Assembly: GCA_036939755.1 (NCBI GenBank)
Contig: JALLAZ010000687.1
Span: forward strand, 1 to 12,924
Length of the DNA: 12,924 nucleotides
Reading direction: 5' to 3'
From: Stephanodiscus triporus
Lineage: Eukaryota; Bacillariophyta; Thalassiosirophyceae; Thalassiosirales; Thalassiosiraceae
This document shows positions 1 through 9,636 of the stretch, piece by piece (position 1 is the first letter of the stretch; each line of letters opens with the position of its first letter). Under the pieces are notes generated by a model. The model ran no database searches, was not told the origin of the DNA, and saw only the letters and a program-made list of their open reading frames with translations. The translations under genes were made by a program, and so were the position numbers.

Positions 1-90
1 TCCAGCTCCATTTTGGTTTTTCTGTCTACTATTCCTACGTACAAAAATGTGTCTTCTCTCTTTCTCTCTCTTTCCTGCCAAAAGAGGAAT

Positions 91-107
91 AGGGGGCCAG
101 CCCCCCT
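91..107. other. Small G/C hairpin
   Basis: AGGGGG (91-96) can pair with CCCCCT (102-107) across a 5-nt loop, followed by TTAAAA. It could be part of the 3' end of a gene lying off the left edge or be chance sequence. No function can be assigned. Confidence 0.3.
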
Positions 108-150
108 TAAAATCCCTCAACACTCAACACGTACATACTACGATGCATCT

Positions 151-259
151 CTACCGTAATACGCGGTCTAAGCATTCCAAATGTACATCCTTTCTATCGT
201 GCATTTTCTCGCGGAATTGCTTAGGCCGCGTTTTGCTTAGACCGCGTACATTACGGTAG
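151..259. repeat. Foldback inverted repeat (about 25-bp arms)
   Basis: The left arm 151-174 and right arm 234-259 are reverse complements except for a 2-nt insertion (GT) in the right arm. The loop between them is about 59 nt. A third, partly matching copy of the core GCTTAG(G/A)CCGCG lies inside the loop (219-230), in direct orientation to the right arm. That copy can form its own small hairpin, CGCGG (210-214) with CCGCG (226-230). No clear target-site duplication flanks the structure. It may be a small non-autonomous foldback element, a structured transcript or a regulatory palindrome. Confidence 0.65.
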
Positions 260-433
260 CAGCAGCAGCCAGCAGCAGGCTCAAGCATTCAGCTGCTGCG
301 TTCAATATTTTCTATCCGCATGCAATCACGAACTAAAACCATACATTTCCTACCTATCTCTAGGTATCTATGGTATTAGATACGCAAATCACAAATCAGC
401 CTCGCTTCATTTTCTTGTTCTCTCCTCACACTC

Positions 434-457
434 TACGATACGATACGATACGATACA
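434..457. repeat. TACGA pentanucleotide microsatellite
   Basis: There are four tandem TACGA units, upstream of the first gene and non-coding as far as can be seen. Confidence 0.85.
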
Positions 458-650
458 CCTCCACAGCCAGAGCGAGGCCAGAGAGAACTTCTTCAATAGC
501 CTTTCACATCATGATGGCCGATGCGATGGATGCCGAATCGAAGAAGAGCCCGAAAACATAAATAATCTGAAAGTTGCTGAATAGTCCAAGCTCAGTCTAC
601 TCCTCAACCTACTTATTTAGAGTATCGTAGATAGTAATAGGCAGCAATAC

Positions 651-680
651 AACGAACGGACGAACGAACGAACGAACGAC
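651..680. repeat. CGAA tetranucleotide repeat in the 5' leader
   Basis: Near-perfect CGAA units (one GGAC interruption) end four bases before the ATG at 684. They lie in the probable 5' UTR of the coiled-coil/MORN gene, where length variation could affect translation. That effect is an inference. Confidence 0.8.
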
Positions 681-683
681 GGC

Positions 684-3600
684 ATGTTCCAAAGACGAAT
701 GACCTTCGGCAACATCGCCGGCAACGGCTCCGGCGGCGACGGCGGCAGGTCGACGTCCTGCCCGCGCCCGCGAGGGGCCGGCAGCCGCTCCGTCAGCTCC
801 CCCCGCCAGAGGCCGAACGCCGCGTGGGACGTCGTCGATCGCGTCGACGGGGGGGGGCGTCCGTCGTCCTCGTCCCCCCCGTCGGGGGAGGAGGAGGAGG
901 GCGGCGGCGCCGCCAGCGTCGAGGACCTGCGGATGACCATCGTCGGCCTGCGCGGGTCCGTCATGGCGCACGCCGAGTCGTCCGCCGAGTCGGCCGAGCG
1001 CCTGGCGAGCCTACGCGCGGCCCACGACAGCCTCTACGCCGAGCACCTGCGGCTGCAGGAGCAGATGGACGACGCCGTCGAGCTGCTCAAGTACCTCAAG
1101 GAGGAGAAGGGGGGTTACGAGGTCAGGATAATGGACCTAACGAACGAGGTCAACGCGCTCAGGGACATGACCCAGGGGGACGTCGTCAGCATGACGATAT
1201 CGAACCTCACCAAGGAGAAGATGAACCTGGAATCGCTGCTGGCGGAGGAGAGGAGGAGGGGCATGGCGGCGGCGGCGGCGGCGGCGGCGGCCGCAACTGC
1301 CGCGGACGGCGCGGAGGAGGAGGAGGGCAAATCGCATGCGAATTATCATCATCATCATCGGAGGGTCGTCGAGGAGCTGGAATGCAGGAACGGGGAGCTA
1401 GTCGCCGAGGTCGAGGGCCTGAGGAGGGCGTACGCGGAATCGAAGACGATGATCAAGGACCTGGAAAGGACGAGGGAGGAGGACGAGAAGCGACGGAGTG
1501 TAGAGGACGAGGCGAGGGCGGCGAGTCTCGGGACGGAGCGCGAGGTGCTCCTCGGTCGGGTCGAGGAGCTGGAGGGGAAACTGAGGTCCGCGGAGGATAC
1601 GGCGCAAGGGAAGGAGGTCATGCAGGCCAGGAAGATCGAGGATTACCAGGGCAGGCTGCGTGCGATGGCCGACGAGCTCGAGAGGGAACGGTCGTCCGGC
1701 GCCGCGTTGAAACGCGAGCTCAACGAGACGGCCGAGGCGCGGACGTCGACGATCGCAGAGCGCGACGCCCTCCTCGAGGAGCGCGAGTCGATCGCAGCGC
1801 AGCGCGACGAGGCGCGGGACGAGCTGAGGATGACGAGGATGCAGCTCGAGAGCGAGAGGGAGGAGCACGTCGAGCAGCGGAGGTCCATCGAGGCCGAGAG
1901 GGATGCGCTCCTCGAGGAGCGGGAGTCGATCGCGGCGCAGCGCGACGAGGCGCGAGACGAGCTGAGGACGACGAGGGCGCAGCAGCAGGAGGATAGGAGG
2001 AGGACGAGGAGTTCGTCGAGCGGCGGCGGTGGTTACGATGAAGACGCTGATCGCGAATTGCTGATGGAAAGAATGCATGACAAATTCGAGAACTTGGAGC
2101 GTATCAATCGCGAGTTGGTCCAGGAGGGCCAGGATATGAAGAGTGAGTTTTTCGTCCGCGTTATCGTCTACCCCCATTCCGTATTTTTGGATTTTGCTAA
2201 ATTGGGCACGGCCGCGATAAAAAAAAAACAAATGAACAAATCGCAGTTTACGCAACTACGATGGCGGAGACGCTCACGAGGAAAGACGAGGAGCACGAGA
2301 CGGCCGAGAACGAATTTCAAAATGAGAGAAGGGGATTGCAAATGCAGCTGGCGACGTTGCGCGAGCAGATGGAAGAATGTCAACGAAAGCGATCGGAGGC
2401 GGAGGATAAAGTCAGGGAATTGCGCGATAGGCTGGAGGAGCAGAGCGTCTCATCCCATCATTATCCCGAGAACTTGGAGAAGGAGATGCAAGAGCGTCTT
2501 TCCAAACGGTGAGTACAGTATGTTATTGCCACGTATCACGAGTTTTTGGGATTTCACGTAACGAGGGGAAACCACTCACACATCAACCCCCCTCTCTCTT
2601 CCACTCTTTCATCTTTTCGCTCTCTCAGTATTGCAATGCAATTGCATGACACTAAACTCGCCATGGAGGCGCAGATTCGGGACGAGCTCGAGGCCGAATA
2701 CGCCGCCCGGCAGGAGGACGGGAGCAGGAGCATATCCGAACTCGAAATCAAGCTGCGCAGGCAGCTCTCGCAGGCGAAGTCGGAGCAAGAGGACTTGATG
2801 ATGAATGTTAGGGACAGTCAGCAGCAGTTTCAGGCCGTGCGTGAGGGGTTCAAAAGTACGTTTGTTTGATGTAGATGAACAATATGATCACGACAAAGAA
2901 ATCTTACCAAACCCCATTCTCGCCCAATTTATTCCATAATTGATACAGAGAAGCTTGACAAGGAGAAGAATCGATGCAGAGATTTGGAGAAGGAGAAGGA
3001 TGGGCAGCAAATGGTGATTGAGAAAATGTTAGATGAGCATCAGGCTATCTTGGCCCAACTGGAGGAGTTACAGGAAAACGAACGATCCCGACGGGATTGG
3101 GAGGAGGACAGGTCCAATATATTACGCCAGCACCAACTCCAGTTAAGCGAGTTTGGGCAACGCGAGGAAGACTATACCAACGAAATCCACCAACTGCAGA
3201 ACGAAATCGACGAACTGATGAACGAGCGGGCAGCTCGCGAAGATGAGTACGAGCTATTGGAAGATAAAAAGCGATCGTTGATGAAAAGATACAAAGAGAA
3301 GGACGACGAACTTCGACGTGCCTTGGATGATCTCGAACACTTGAATACCGAAAATGCTGACTATGTACGAAGGATCGAAGCCTTTCAGAATGCATCAAGT
3401 GACAGCGAAGATTCAAGGGTCAAGTTCAGGTGAGAGCGCTGTATAATCTTGGAATGGAGAGGTGGGGGCAGAGTATTTCATCCGTGTGTCATGCCATGTA
3501 AAATGTTAATTTTTGTACTCATAAGCATTATTGTTGTCGCATCTGCATTGCGCAGTGTTCTCCAGATCGAGCACAAAGAATTGAAGAATTATTTGTCGAA

Positions 3601-6600
3601 ACAGGAAGAGCAAAAGGAAAGTGCTGTAAGGCAATTGGAGCTGCTAAATATCGAGAATGGGGACCTCCAGAATGTAATTCTATCTCTGGAGAAAAACTTG
3701 AGCTCCACCCAGGGAGAGCGCAATGCGCTGCATGATTCTCTGCGGGAATCTCGTGAGATGTGCTCACAGCTGGAATCCACACTATCAGCGAACAAACGCG
3801 AAGAAACTTATTATGAGAAAAAGTTGGAGGAGCTGCAAAACCATCTCACTCGGACCGAGGCCGCCTTGGCAGCTGCCGTACTTGCTGCAGCTGATAAAGA
3901 GAAAGCAATGCAGGATTTGGTTGAAATGGAGTCAACGCGTGAAAAGGCTGTTGCTGAGCTCCAGTCACAAATTTCCGACGCGACATCTCAGATTTCCAAG
4001 CTGATTGATCAGCTCTCCATCGCATCAGGGGAGAAGTCAACCCTTGTGGCAAAGTTTGAATCCGTTTCGACGGAGCTATCCATAATAAAGGATAAGGCCG
4101 AAGCTCAGGCAAACAAGATCTCTCAACTCGAGTCCTCCCTTGGGTCGCTAAACGAAGAACGTGATGCGGCAAAGTCTCGAGTAGCCGAACTCTTAGCCGA
4201 CAATGCAGCGCTATCTTCTTCGATGCAGCCTTCGTTGCTAACGGAATATAACGAGCTAGTGTCGATTGTGGACGAAAGAGAAAAGACCATTCATGCGCTG
4301 AAGGTAGAGAAAGATCAGGCGCTTGGTACTATTAGCGAACTACAAGGAAAGGCTGAAAGATTAGCAGCAGAGTTGGATGCATCAAAATCAGAAATCAGCG
4401 ATCTAAATACTCAGATAGAGGTGGCCAACCGACAACAAAAACAATCAGAGCAAAGTATCAATGAGGCAGAGGCTCTACAACTTGAAATTAATGGACTCGG
4501 CAACATGAAGACTCAGATAGAGGTGGCCAATCAACATCTAATGGAAGTAGAGATTAGTAAAAGCGAAGCAGAGGCAAAGATTAGAGCCCTCCAATCTGAA
4601 ATCAATGAGCTCAAAGCTGTCAACACTCTACTCACGAAAGCAAACGCCACCGCTGAATCTCAGAACGCTTCATCTTCAACCCAGAGCACAGAAGCCATAG
4701 AGGATTTGACGAAAGATCTTGTAGAAATGAACAATAATTTTCAACGTCTTAAGCGAGATCATAATGATGAAGTCCAGAAGTTGAATGCCGAGTTGATGGA
4801 GCTGCGTGACAACAGCGTGGCATTAGAGGAGGCTGTACAAGGTGACTTTCCCATATCTACCCCCATTTAATATGATATATTCAATGTTGTACTCATATTT
4901 TCCATCGTTCATTTCCCCCTGAAATAAATAGATATCCAGGTTGAAAAGGTGAGAACACTGTATATTCTTACTCCAACCTAAAATATTACTCAATGCGCTG
5001 AAACTTGATTTTAACTGCCGCTAACCAGGAGGATCTTGAGCTCGAAAACGAAGAGCTCGCATCCAAACTTGCAGACCTCACCACACAAGCGAAAAAGATG
5101 CTGTTGGATAACGAATCACTAGAGGAAGAAATCCAAGATCAGCAAGTTGAGTACGAGGACCGTATTGCTGAGCTCGAGAGGCATGCTGCTGAGCTAGAGA
5201 GCAAATTGACAGAAAAAAATGAGTTGAGTAAATTGACAGAAAACAATGGCGATAACACGTTGCTGCTGTTGCAACAGAAGCACGAGGCTGCATTGAAGAC
5301 AATTGAGAAATTACAGATGGCCAATAATATGACAGGACAACAAAAAATCGACGCTGAAGACGATAGGATCCCTCAGCACCTAGGAGAGAAAACGTCAGCG
5401 CTTTGGAAAGGCGATGATATTGTCTCTGAACTTAAGGCAAAAAATGAGGAAATATCCCAGTTGTTACGGTTTTCCCACGAACAAAATGATGCCGCCGCTG
5501 ACTTCATCGAATGTCTCAAATCCGACAATGATAAGCTTCGCAAAGTCATCTTGGAATATGAAACTAACAAAACATCTACAAACATGCTGACGATGGAATC
5601 ACACAACGTCGGTGCTTCGGATTTTACGCAACAACGGGAGCTACAATACTACAAGGCAATCGTCTCACAAACTGCAAACAGGCTGTGTGATGCTTCTGTC
5701 CCTCCGGCAGTCGAAACCAGCCCTGGGTTTGCAAATCAATTGGGATCATCGGCGTTGGTCTTGGCTGTGACACCTATCACCACACCGCCACTTCAGCTTA
5801 TTCAGCAAATAGAACATTTGACCATTGAGAATGGAAACCTTGCCCAGAGATTGGGTAACGCGGTCGCCGATAAGGAATGTAAGAATGGGATATATATTAT
5901 ATATGTGCAGTCCATCATGTTGTTGATGTATCAATCCGCTTACAATTGCACACACGCAAAATTCCATCTTTGTTTACTCAGTTGCATTGACAACTCTATC
6001 CAAGTTGGGAGCAAAGGTCGAAGAATTGATGGAAAGAAACAGGTTATTGAGTGATCCATCCGGCTTGAAAAGCCAGAATGGAAGATATGGAGCTAGAAAT
6101 TATTCAGGCGAGCGAAACGACGAACGAGGGCGTGATCCAGACGAAGTCAAGAGTACAGCGTCGTTTTCATATGGCGGTGAAATGGCATTTACCACATGTC
6201 ACTCTTCATCAGGTCATGACGATGCAACTGCTTATAGTGATATGGCATCCACTATAATCTCCTACGAACCATCCAAAAAACTGCTAGAGCCAGAATCTGC
6301 ATCTGTCGTAGGAGACATGATGGAAGATGATGACCTCAAAAGAAAAAATACTGGTGGCAGCGGGCTTACCAATGATCCCAACAAAGAACTATTAGAGGCT
6401 GTCACTTCATCTGAGCCGAGATCAGTCAAAGTCCCCGGGGGCGAATACTTTGGATCCCTAAATAATCGTAGGCAAAAGCATGGATCAGGGAAGATGATTT
6501 ATGACAATGGCAATATTTACGATGGGGAGTGGAAGAATAACAAGAGAGATGGCAAAGGCACCACACAGTATTCATCAGGCAACTCGTACACTGGTAAGAG

Positions 6601-6996
6601 TTTTTTTCCTGGTAATTTTTGTTGATTTTTCCACGTGTGCTAAAATGTAGGATTCTCACACCGAGAAAAAATCTTACCTTGCCGTCATGAACAGGCACCT
6701 GGAAAGCAGGGAAGCGACATGGATTTGGTGTGTTTCACATCAAGAAAACCGGCGATATCTATAGAGGCAATTGGGAACAGGGTATGAAATCCGGAGCCGG
6801 AGTTTATGAATACAAGGATGGGGAAATGGATATCAGCTTTTATAAGGAAGATGTACGTATAGGCGAAGGCGTGAGATGGAGTGCCTCTCGACACAAGGCC
6901 TCGCGATTGATAGATGGTCAGCTTATTGGGGAAGAGGGTGACATGCCTTTAGAGGATGCAATGAAGCTCACGAACCAGTTAGGTTTCATTGTGTGA
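684..6996 (+). CDS. Very long coiled-coil protein with C-terminal MORN repeats (9 exons)
   Basis: The inferred exons are 684-2142, 2247-2508, 2629-2855, 2949-3429, 3556-4841, 4932-4948, 5029-5878, 5982-6593 and 6695-6996. All have GT-AG introns (80-126 nt) with compatible phases, and the product is about 1831 aa. The start at 684 is the first ATG after an in-frame stop at 618. The first ~80 residues are Gly/Pro/Ser-rich. A Glu/Arg/Lys/Leu-rich coiled coil follows to about residue 1500, interrupted by a poly-Ala tract near residue 195 and a short His run near 220. An acidic/Ser linker leads to about five MORN repeats (roughly residues 1681-1790; YDGEWKNNKRDGKG and YRGNWEQGMKSGAG are typical). 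MORN repeats in other proteins bind membranes or act as scaffolds, so a cytoskeletal or membrane-tethering rod is the likely role. No enzymatic domain is visible, and I recognise no named orthologue. Splice sites are predictions; the fifth and sixth introns are the least certain. Confidence 0.85.
1263..1293 (+). repeat. GCG trinucleotide tract coding for poly-Ala
   Basis: An uninterrupted run of GCG codons gives about ten alanines in the coiled-coil protein, followed by an acidic Glu run and a short CAT (His) run near 1346-1357. It is a length-unstable, low-complexity break in the coiled coil. Confidence 0.85.
1758..1978 (+). repeat. Duplicated 28-residue coiled-coil segment
   Basis: The segment at 1758-1840 recurs at 1896-1978, an offset of 138 nt (46 codons). 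Both copies code for a peptide containing RDALLEERESIAAQRDEARD with only silent or conservative changes. It is an internal duplication within the rod. Confidence 0.85.
4409..4530 (+). repeat. Exact 20-nt direct repeat in the rod
   Basis: The same 20 nt, coding for TQIEVAN, occur at 4409-4428 and 4511-4530. They are 102 nt (34 codons) apart and in the same frame. This points to a recent internal duplication or gene conversion in the coiled coil. Confidence 0.8.
4932..4948 (+). other. Predicted 17-nt micro-exon of the coiled-coil/MORN gene
   Basis: Exon 5 ends at 4841 (donor GTGACT) in phase 1, while exon 7 starts at 5029 in phase 0, so direct joining breaks the frame. A 17-nt segment between TAG (4929-4931) and the strong donor GTGAGA (4949) fixes the phase. 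It codes for D-I-Q-V-E-K and continues the heptad-like rod. The alternative, a 9-nt exon 4940-4948 with a weaker donor GTACAA at 4835, also keeps frame (V-E-K). The next intron is 4949-5028. Confidence 0.6.
6440..6840 (+). other. MORN-repeat region, split by an intron
   Basis: Consecutive units of about 23 residues carry the MORN pattern (Y-x-G-x-W/F, G-x-G): GEYFGSLNN, IYDGEWKNNKRDGKG, SYTGTWKAGKRHGFG, IYRGNWEQGMKSGAG, then a degenerate unit ending ISFY. The intron 6594-6694 falls inside the third unit, after SYT. It is the only recognisable domain of this large protein outside the coiled coil. Confidence 0.85.
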
Positions 6997-7099
6997 TGAT
7001 GTATCATAAGTAAGGTAAATCTTGTTGTAAAGCGAATACATGAGGATTTCCCTATGTATTTTAGTCTAATGGGTCAAGGATCATGGATTGTCGGTTTCC
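6997..7099. other. Short convergent spacer between genes 1 and 2
   Basis: Only 103 nt separate the stop codon of the MORN gene (+) from the stop codon of the PLC-like gene (-). Both 3' UTRs and polyadenylation sites must lie here or overlap the neighbouring gene. No canonical AATAAA is seen on either strand. Confidence 0.6.
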
Positions 7100-8864
7100 T
7101 TATTGAAAAGTCACGCCAAATCCACGAAGCCCTCGCTCTCCCTCGCCACCACCACCGCCACCGCCACCGTCGCTAATGTTGCCCGAATTCACATCTTGTA
7201 CAAATTTCAATAAGTCTCCTTGGTCCCAGAAATTGACGGCGATGGTCCACGGTCGGTAACCCGCGCCCCGGCAGTTCTTCATCCTGGCCGCGAGATTAGC
7301 GTATGAATTCAGCTGTCCTGCGCGTTTCGAGCTTGGTATTTGTCTGTTGGGCTCCTCGTAGTGATTGACCTGAAAGAGGCTGAATAGTATCTCCCCCGTG
7401 CTGGTCGGCTCGCATGTCGTTAGGTCGGCACCATACCCGTCCGAGGTCTCTGCCACGTGATCGGCAAAATTAAGGATCCCGTCCTTGCAGCGATTCGCCG
7501 GACAGCTCGACATCCCATCGCCGACGCCGAAGAGCACCAAGCGCTTGTCAAGTTCGATCATCTCCCCCAGCGTCGGCCATTCGATAGCATACTCGAATTG
7601 TGGGATGAAGACATAATCGAGCAGTCCGGAGTGTACGAGGGCCGTCCGGAGGTCGGGGGAGCTGGCGACGCCCATGTCGAATTCCACGATGAGCACCTCC
7701 CGTGGGTTCGTCTCGATGAACGCTCTCAAATTGGACCTTGGTATCGAAATAACGGTTTGGATTGTATTGTCAAGGTGATGTCATGAAGAGCCATTCTTTC
7801 GTCGTGAGTATAAGGTTCGATAACGTGCCAAGCCAAGCCAATGAACGAAAAAGTAATCAATATCAGTGCCACACTCACAGGACATCCGTCGGATCCCTCA
7901 CGCCGGCGGCGCACACGGAATCGCAGAATCCCAAATTCGAATCCTTCAACCCCCACGTCTCATTCCTCTCCAACAGCGCCGCGCTAAGCAGACTCTCGCA
8001 CATGCACGTGTTTAGCTGCAGGGCCCTGTACCCCGCCACGAGCGCCTGCTCGAACGGCTTGGAATTGCTCGCTCCGACGAAGTTGTTGGCGTAGCTCGAA
8101 TGCGCCTTTCGGACCATGGGGAATACGACCTCGTCGAGCGCGAGGTCGCAGTTCGACGCAAGACCGTTACAGCAGTCCTCGCAGGATGAGGACACCGCCT
8201 CGAGGGATACAGCGGTCGCGGAATCCTTTGCCCACGGCCCATATCTCCACGTCATCACGCCAATAATTGTGCCGAGGATTAGGAAGATTCCATAGGTAGC
8301 GACGTTGGAGCAGCTGCAGCAGCAGCATAGTGATGATGATGATGATGATTTGCTACTCTTTTTTCGGGACCTACTTTCATTGTAGTCCTCGTCGTCGTCG
8401 GACCACTGCGGCGGCGTCTTCTTGCTCTTTTTTGATGAATCCTTACTCTTTTTGGAACTTCTGCTGTGACTGGGCGAGGTAGGGGCGACAGAGGACGACG
8501 ACGGGAACGACGAAGTCTTTTTGAATGGATTGGAGAAGCCGAATCTGGATGACCCGATCGACGATGCGGCGGATGTGCACTTGGGACTGCTGTCAGTTTT
8601 TAGACTGGTCTCGATCGTGTGAGCAACAGAGGACGACGGCGGGAATGACGAAGTCTTTTTGAATGGACTGGAGAAGCCGAATCTGGATGACCCGATCGAC
8701 GATGCGGCGCCTGTGCTCTTGGGACTGCTGTTAGTTTTTGGACTGGTCTCGATCGTGTGAACAGCGCCCCCGTCGTTTCCGACTTCGAATATGAAGGCCT
8801 CGGGTGACGGTTTGGGCGCCGTCGCGCCGCCGCTGTATGCTTCCTTCTTGAAAGTGAACTTCAT
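7100..8864 (-). CDS. Single-pass membrane PI-PLC X-domain-like phosphodiesterase (possibly inactive)
   Basis: The exons are 8864-7879 and 7736-7100, with an intron 7878-7737 (GTGAGT donor, AAG acceptor), giving 540 aa. An in-frame TAA at 8879-8877 fixes the ATG. Residues 1-175 are a Ser/Lys-rich tail with two 46-aa tandem repeats and an SK-rich basic stretch. CCCCSC at 180-185 (palmitoylation candidate) precedes a transmembrane helix at about 187-206. From about 250 the sequence matches PLC-like phosphodiesterases: KAHSSY (H255, first catalytic-His position), GYRALQL, LGFCDSVCAAG, RAFIETNPREVLIVEFD and PWTIAVNFWDQGD. The second catalytic His, usually in a C-H-x-x-C context, is Asp (D315). The usual L-D and V-D-F aspartates are Asn. 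Cys-rich lumenal sequence suggests disulfides. The type II topology is an inference. The C-terminus is Gly-rich. The gene may be a pseudoenzyme or a divergent lipid-binding protein. Confidence 0.85.
8332..8349 (-). repeat. GAT/TCA microsatellite coding for a Ser run
   Basis: Six GAT units on the + strand read as TCA (Ser) codons in the PLC-like gene, just before the CCCCSC cluster. They form part of its low-complexity cytosolic tail. Confidence 0.8.
8485..8760 (-). repeat. Two 138-nt tandem repeats in the PLC-like gene
   Basis: Copies at 8485-8622 and 8623-8760 are directly adjacent, in frame (46 codons each) and differ at only a handful of positions. Each encodes HTIETS, then a SSPK-containing linker, then SSIGSSRFGF(S/N)PFKKTSSF and a Ser run. 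The core at 8518-8565 and 8656-8703 is also found in the neighbouring EMAP-II gene. Confidence 0.92.
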
Positions 8865-9636
8865 TGTGTTAGATCGTTACTTGCTGACCCGTGGTTATTG
8901 CTCTTTGCGGGGTTCGACGAAGTCCGACGAGGGCTCGGGATGCGACGCGAGGAGGGGAACGCTTGTGCTCGACAACCTTTTGTTTTCTGTCAAACTTCTT
9001 TGATAGGTAGTATCGTAGCATCATCATCATACGATTCAAAGAATTTCAATTGGCGCCCTCTCTTCTCTTCCATATCGTACTGTATTTACATTATTTACGC
9101 TACCATCATACTCTACATAATATTATTAGTGTAACAACGACCACCCAACAATTCGCGTTTTTCATACTACTTATTCCTCTGTGAGAAAAGGGCTCCAATA
9201 AGAGTGCCTTTCCTTTCTCACCCTTCTTCCCCGAGAAAGGTCTTCTCTCTGTCAGTCATGCAAAAAAAAGGTTCCACAACAAAACGAAGAACATAAAGCA
9301 AACGCAGGTACTTGTGTGTTGGTTGTTGGAAGCGGCGGTATGGTAATAGAGCGGCATCTACAATACTTTTTTAAATAATAGAGTAGAGTGTAATACACGT
9401 ATCATATGTGCCAAAAAGTTTTGTTTAATTACATACTCACACACATCTCACCCATCTGCATGCCCCAAAGTTGAGCAAATGCCAGACATGAAGATGACGG
9501 TGGCGCCCTTCAATCCATTGTGGCATTCCTGTCCTTCGGTATTTACGTTCCAACTGAGTAATGACTCTACCTAAAAGCCCTATTCTCCCCTACCATAGAT
9601 TTAGACCTGCTTGCATTCTCATCTCGACCGTTCTTT
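8865..9636. other. Intergenic region between genes 3 and 2 (both on the - strand)
   Basis: About 770 nt should hold the 3' UTR of the tRNA-binding-domain gene and the promoter and 5' UTR of the PLC-like gene. Visible elements are a short ATC repeat near 9020, three related motifs GAGAAA(A)GG / CCTTTCTC / GAGAAAGG at 9181-9240 that can form alternative hairpins, and AT-rich sequence near 9080-9135 and 9365-9435. A TTTAGACCTG repeat occurs at 9600-9609 and overlaps the gene 3 stop at 9636-9645. No open frame with protein-like features is seen. Confidence 0.6.
9181..9240. repeat. Alternative short inverted repeats
   Basis: GTGAGAAAAGG (9181-9191) pairs with CCTTTCTCAC (9212-9221) with one bulge. 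The same CCTTTCTC can instead pair with GAGAAAGG (9233-9240). It is non-coding, and it may be a 3'-end or promoter element or chance purine/pyrimidine sequence. Confidence 0.4.

Larger units (their letters stand above)
1..683. other. Upstream intergenic region and probable 5' UTR of the coiled-coil/MORN gene
   Basis: No convincing gene is seen here. The stretch holds pyrimidine-rich sequence, a small G/C hairpin at 91-107, a foldback inverted repeat at 151-259, a TACGA microsatellite at 434-457 and a CGAA microsatellite just before the start codon at 684. A short ATG-initiated frame at 514-561 could be an upstream ORF if the transcript starts that far out. An in-frame TAG at 618-620 precedes the start at 684 with no ATG between them. 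The main frame is therefore not extended upstream without an unseen upstream exon. Confidence 0.6.

Noticed and set aside
47..259. Open frame of 70 codons near the left edge
   Set aside because: It runs through the foldback repeat, has low-complexity Leu/Ser content and no recognisable domain. It is best explained as chance.
370..561. 63-codon frame before the MORN gene
   Set aside because: Its sequence is driven by the TACGA microsatellite and shows no domain. At most its last part (514-561) is an upstream ORF; there is no good evidence for a protein.
824..1996. Long alternative + strand frame inside exon 1
   Set aside because: It is Gly/Arg-rich and arises from the GC-rich codons of the coiled-coil frame. 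It has no plausible domain, while the other frame continues through consistent splice sites.
1398..2255. 285-codon minus-strand frame opposite exon 1
   Set aside because: It is an antisense shadow of a GC-rich coiled-coil exon: Leu/Arg/Pro-rich, without a domain, and it crosses intron 1.
8332..8349. Possible regulatory GAT repeat
   Set aside because: It lies inside the coding sequence as a Ser run, so no separate role is needed.
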